Source: Gymnothorax reevesii (lineage: Eukaryota; Chordata; Actinopteri; Anguilliformes; Muraenidae). From it: 64,000 bases of DNA. Below, one piece after another: positions 61,553-64,000 of this stretch. The position numbers and the translations under genes were made by a program. Numbering within the stretch: the stretch's first letter is position 1; the number at the start of each line of letters is the position of its first letter. The stretch covers positions 73,389,501 to 73,453,500 of the forward strand of contig CM056574.1 in the NCBI GenBank assembly GCA_029721435.1. The letters run 5' to 3'. Under the pieces are notes generated by a model that saw only the letters and a program-made list of their open reading frames with translations, was not told the origin of the DNA and made no database searches.

Positions 61553-64000
61553 AAGCTTATATTCACTGAAAATTGGCCATACAAGCACATTGGACCAATC
61601 GATACAATATAAGCATTGCACTGTGATCTGAAGCTGTTCCCTGGCCAGAAGCACGCACAGTTTCACATTCTGAGCTTAAAACCTCAAAGAAGCGTGTTTC
61701 CATGAAAGTGCGTATAGCCACAGTTTCAGCGCTCTAGCGCGCTTCCTTACAGAGATACGAGCATATTCACTCCAATTCAGTAATATAGTCACAATTCACT
61801 GAAGTTGTTCACTTTCCCACTGAGTAACACACAGAATGGACATTTCTGACAAGCAAATCTAAAAAAAAGAGTTTTTGAAAAAGTGCATATCTTCACTTCA
61901 GAAGCTTATATTCACTTCCAAATGGCCATAAAAGCCATTGGACCAAACGATACCATATACGCACTGCACTGTGATCTGAAGCTGTTGCCAGGCCAGAAAC
62001 ACGCTCAGATTCACGTTCTGAGCTTAAAACCTCAAAGAAGCGTGTTTTCATGAAAGCACGTATAGCCACAGTTTCAGCGCTCTAGTGCGCTTCCTTACAG
62101 AGAAACGCATAATCACTCGAATTCAGTCATATAGTCACAATTCACTCAAGTTTGTCACTTTCCCACTGGGTTACACACAGAATGGACATTTTTGACAAGC
62201 AAAATTTAGAAAAAAGAAAGTTTTTGAAAAAGTGCATATCTTCACTTCAGAAGCTTCTATTCACTTCCAAATGGCCAAACAAGCACATTGGAACAAACGA
62301 TACAATATATGCAATGCACTGTGATCTGAAGCTGTTCCCTGGCCAGAAGCACTCACAGTTTCACTTTCTGAGCTTAAAACCTCAAAGAAGCGTGTTTCCA
62401 TGAAAGTCCGTATAGCCACAGTTTCAGCGCTCTTGCGCGCTTCCTTACAGAGATACGAGCATATTCACTCCAATTCAGTAATATAGTCACAATTCACTGA
62501 AGTTTTTCACTTTCCCACTGAGTAACACACAGAATGGACATTTCTGACAAGCAAATCTAAAAAAAAGAAAGTTTTTGAAAAAGTGCATATCTTCACTATA
62601 TTCACTTAAAATTGGCCATACAAGCACATTGGACCAATCGATACAATATATGCAATGCACTGTGATCTGAAGCTGTTCCCTGGCCAGAAGCACGCACAGT
62701 TTCACATTCTGAGCTTAAAACCTCAAAGAAGCGTGTTTTCAGGAAAGCACGTATAGCCACAGTTTCAGCGCTCTAGCGCGTTTCCTTTCAGAGATAAACG
62801 CATAGTCACTCGAATTCAGTCATATAGTCACAATTCACTCAAGTTTTTCACTTTCCCACTGGGTTACACACAGAATGGACATTTTTGACAAGCAAAATTT
62901 AAAAAAAAAGAAAGTTTTTGAAAAAGTGCATATCTTCACTTCAGAAGCTTATATTCACTTCCAAATGGCCATACAAGCACAATGGACCAAACGATACCAT
63001 ATAAGCATTGCACTGTGATCTGAAGCTGTTCCCTGGCCAGAAACACGCACAGTTTCACTTTCTGAGTTTAAAACCTCAAAGAAGCGTGTTTCCATGAAAG
63101 TGCGTATAGCCACAGTTTCAGCGCTCTAGCGCGCTTCCTTCCAGAGATACGAGCATATTCACTCCAATTCAGTAATAAAGTCACAATTCACTGAAGTTGT
63201 TCACTTTCCCACTGAGTAACACACAGAATGGACATTTCTGACAAGCAAATCTAAAAAAAAGAAAGTTTTTGAAAAAGTGCATATCTTCACTTCAGAAGCT
63301 TATATTCACTTCCAAATGGCCATAAAAGCCATTGGACCAAACGATACCATATACGCATTGCACTGTGATCTGAAGCTGTTCCCAGGCCAGAAACACGCTC
63401 AGATTCACGTTCTGAGCTTAAAACCTCAAAGAAGCGTGTTTTCATGAAAGCACGTATAGCCACAGTTTCAGCGCTCTAGCGCGCTTCCTTTCAGAGATAA
63501 ACGCATAATCACTCGAATTCAGTCATATAGTCACAATTCACTCAAGTTTTTCACTTTCCCACTGGGTTACACACAGAATGGACATTTTTGACAAGCAAAA
63601 TTTAAAAAAAAGAAAGTTTTTGAAAAAGTGCATATCTTCACTTCAGAAGCTTATATTCACTTCCAAATGGCCGTACAAGCACAATGGACCAAACGATACC
63701 ATATAAGCATTGCACTGTGATCTGAAGCAGTTCCCTCGCCAGAAACACGCACAGTTTCACTTTCTGAGCTTAAAACCTCAAAGAAGCGTGTTTCCATGAA
63801 AGTGCGTATAGCCACAGTTTCAGCGCTCTAAGCGCGCTTCCTTACAGAGATACGAGCATATTCACTCCAATTCAGTAATAAAGTCACAATTCACTGAAGT
63901 AGTTCACTTTCCCACTGAGTAAAACACAGAATGGACATTTCTGACAAGCAAATCTAAAAAAAAGAAAGTTTTTGAAAAAGTGCATATCTTCACTTCAGCA
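61548..64000. repeat. Satellite DNA array, about 351-bp monomer (right block)
   Basis: The same satellite resumes directly after the retrotransposon, in the same orientation and in register, and runs off the end of the window. About 7 monomers are present. The first bases (TTCAG, then AAGCTTATATTCACTGAAAA) continue the monomer broken at 55004. The block matches 50101 onward at an offset of 11452 bp (4904 plus the 6548-bp insertion including one target duplication). Around 61975 it departs and loses one monomer, after which it matches 51388 onward at an offset of 11099 bp. The copy at 61861-61880 has a shortened A-tract. Another copy carries a 10-bp deletion at 62597/62598. Confidence 0.97.

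Noticed and set aside
1..64000. tRNA, rRNA or small RNA genes
   Set aside because: I saw no cloverleaf-like or conserved RNA gene sequence in the monomer or in the retrotransposon; a covariance-model search would settle this.

Overview
The window is almost entirely one satellite DNA array, interrupted once by a young LTR retrotransposon. I see no host protein-coding gene, tRNA, rRNA or CRISPR array. The setting is eukaryotic. The retrotransposon is a chromodomain-bearing Ty3/Gypsy element of the vertebrate Tf1/sushi kind, which is most familiar from teleost fishes. A fish (less likely an amphibian or reptile) centromeric, pericentromeric or other heterochromatic region is therefore the best reading. 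This is inference: I do not recognise the satellite as a named family.

Layout. Positions 1-55004 are head-to-tail copies of an AT-rich monomer of about 351 bp (measured spacings 349-354 bp), roughly 157 copies. Positions 55005-61547 hold the retrotransposon. Positions 61548-64000 resume the satellite for about 7 more copies. Monomers fall into several sequence classes, and the order of classes repeats, giving higher-order repeats (HORs) of many sizes: 4-monomer units of 1402-1405 bp (2.1-5.7 kb and 7.3-10.5 kb); an 8423-bp offset linking 3.6-8.4 kb to 12.0-16.8 kb; two tandem 6667-bp units (19 monomers) at 11.16-24.49 kb; two tandem 9127-bp units (26 monomers) at 17.93-36.1 kb, the first containing most of the second 6667-bp unit; a 1760-bp offset at 35-38 kb; and from 38.6 kb on a different family marked by a monomer with a 10-bp deletion, spaced 3149, 4201 and 4904 bp, then about 4551 bp once the retrotransposon is subtracted. 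This pattern fits repeated segmental amplification by unequal exchange.

Retrotransposon. Two 1023-bp LTRs (TG...CA), differing at one base that I could find, are flanked by a perfect 5-bp target duplication (TTCAG). Between them lie a 30-bp leader with no tRNA-type primer site, one long Gag-protease-RT-RNase H frame (56058-59084), an overlapping -1 frame carrying the integrase core, GPF motif and C-terminal chromodomain (58961-60127), a low-complexity 3' region and a G-rich polypurine tract. The N-terminal zinc-binding part of integrase appears deleted and the frame is broken at the join, so this copy is probably non-autonomous despite its near-identical LTRs. An 11-nt stretch just after the 5' LTR is exactly complementary to an 11-nt stretch inside the LTR, which suggests Tf1-like self-priming.

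I found no new gene system. The most informative features are the nested HOR history, the dated insertion with its empty paralogous site, the integrase deletion, and the self-priming candidate.
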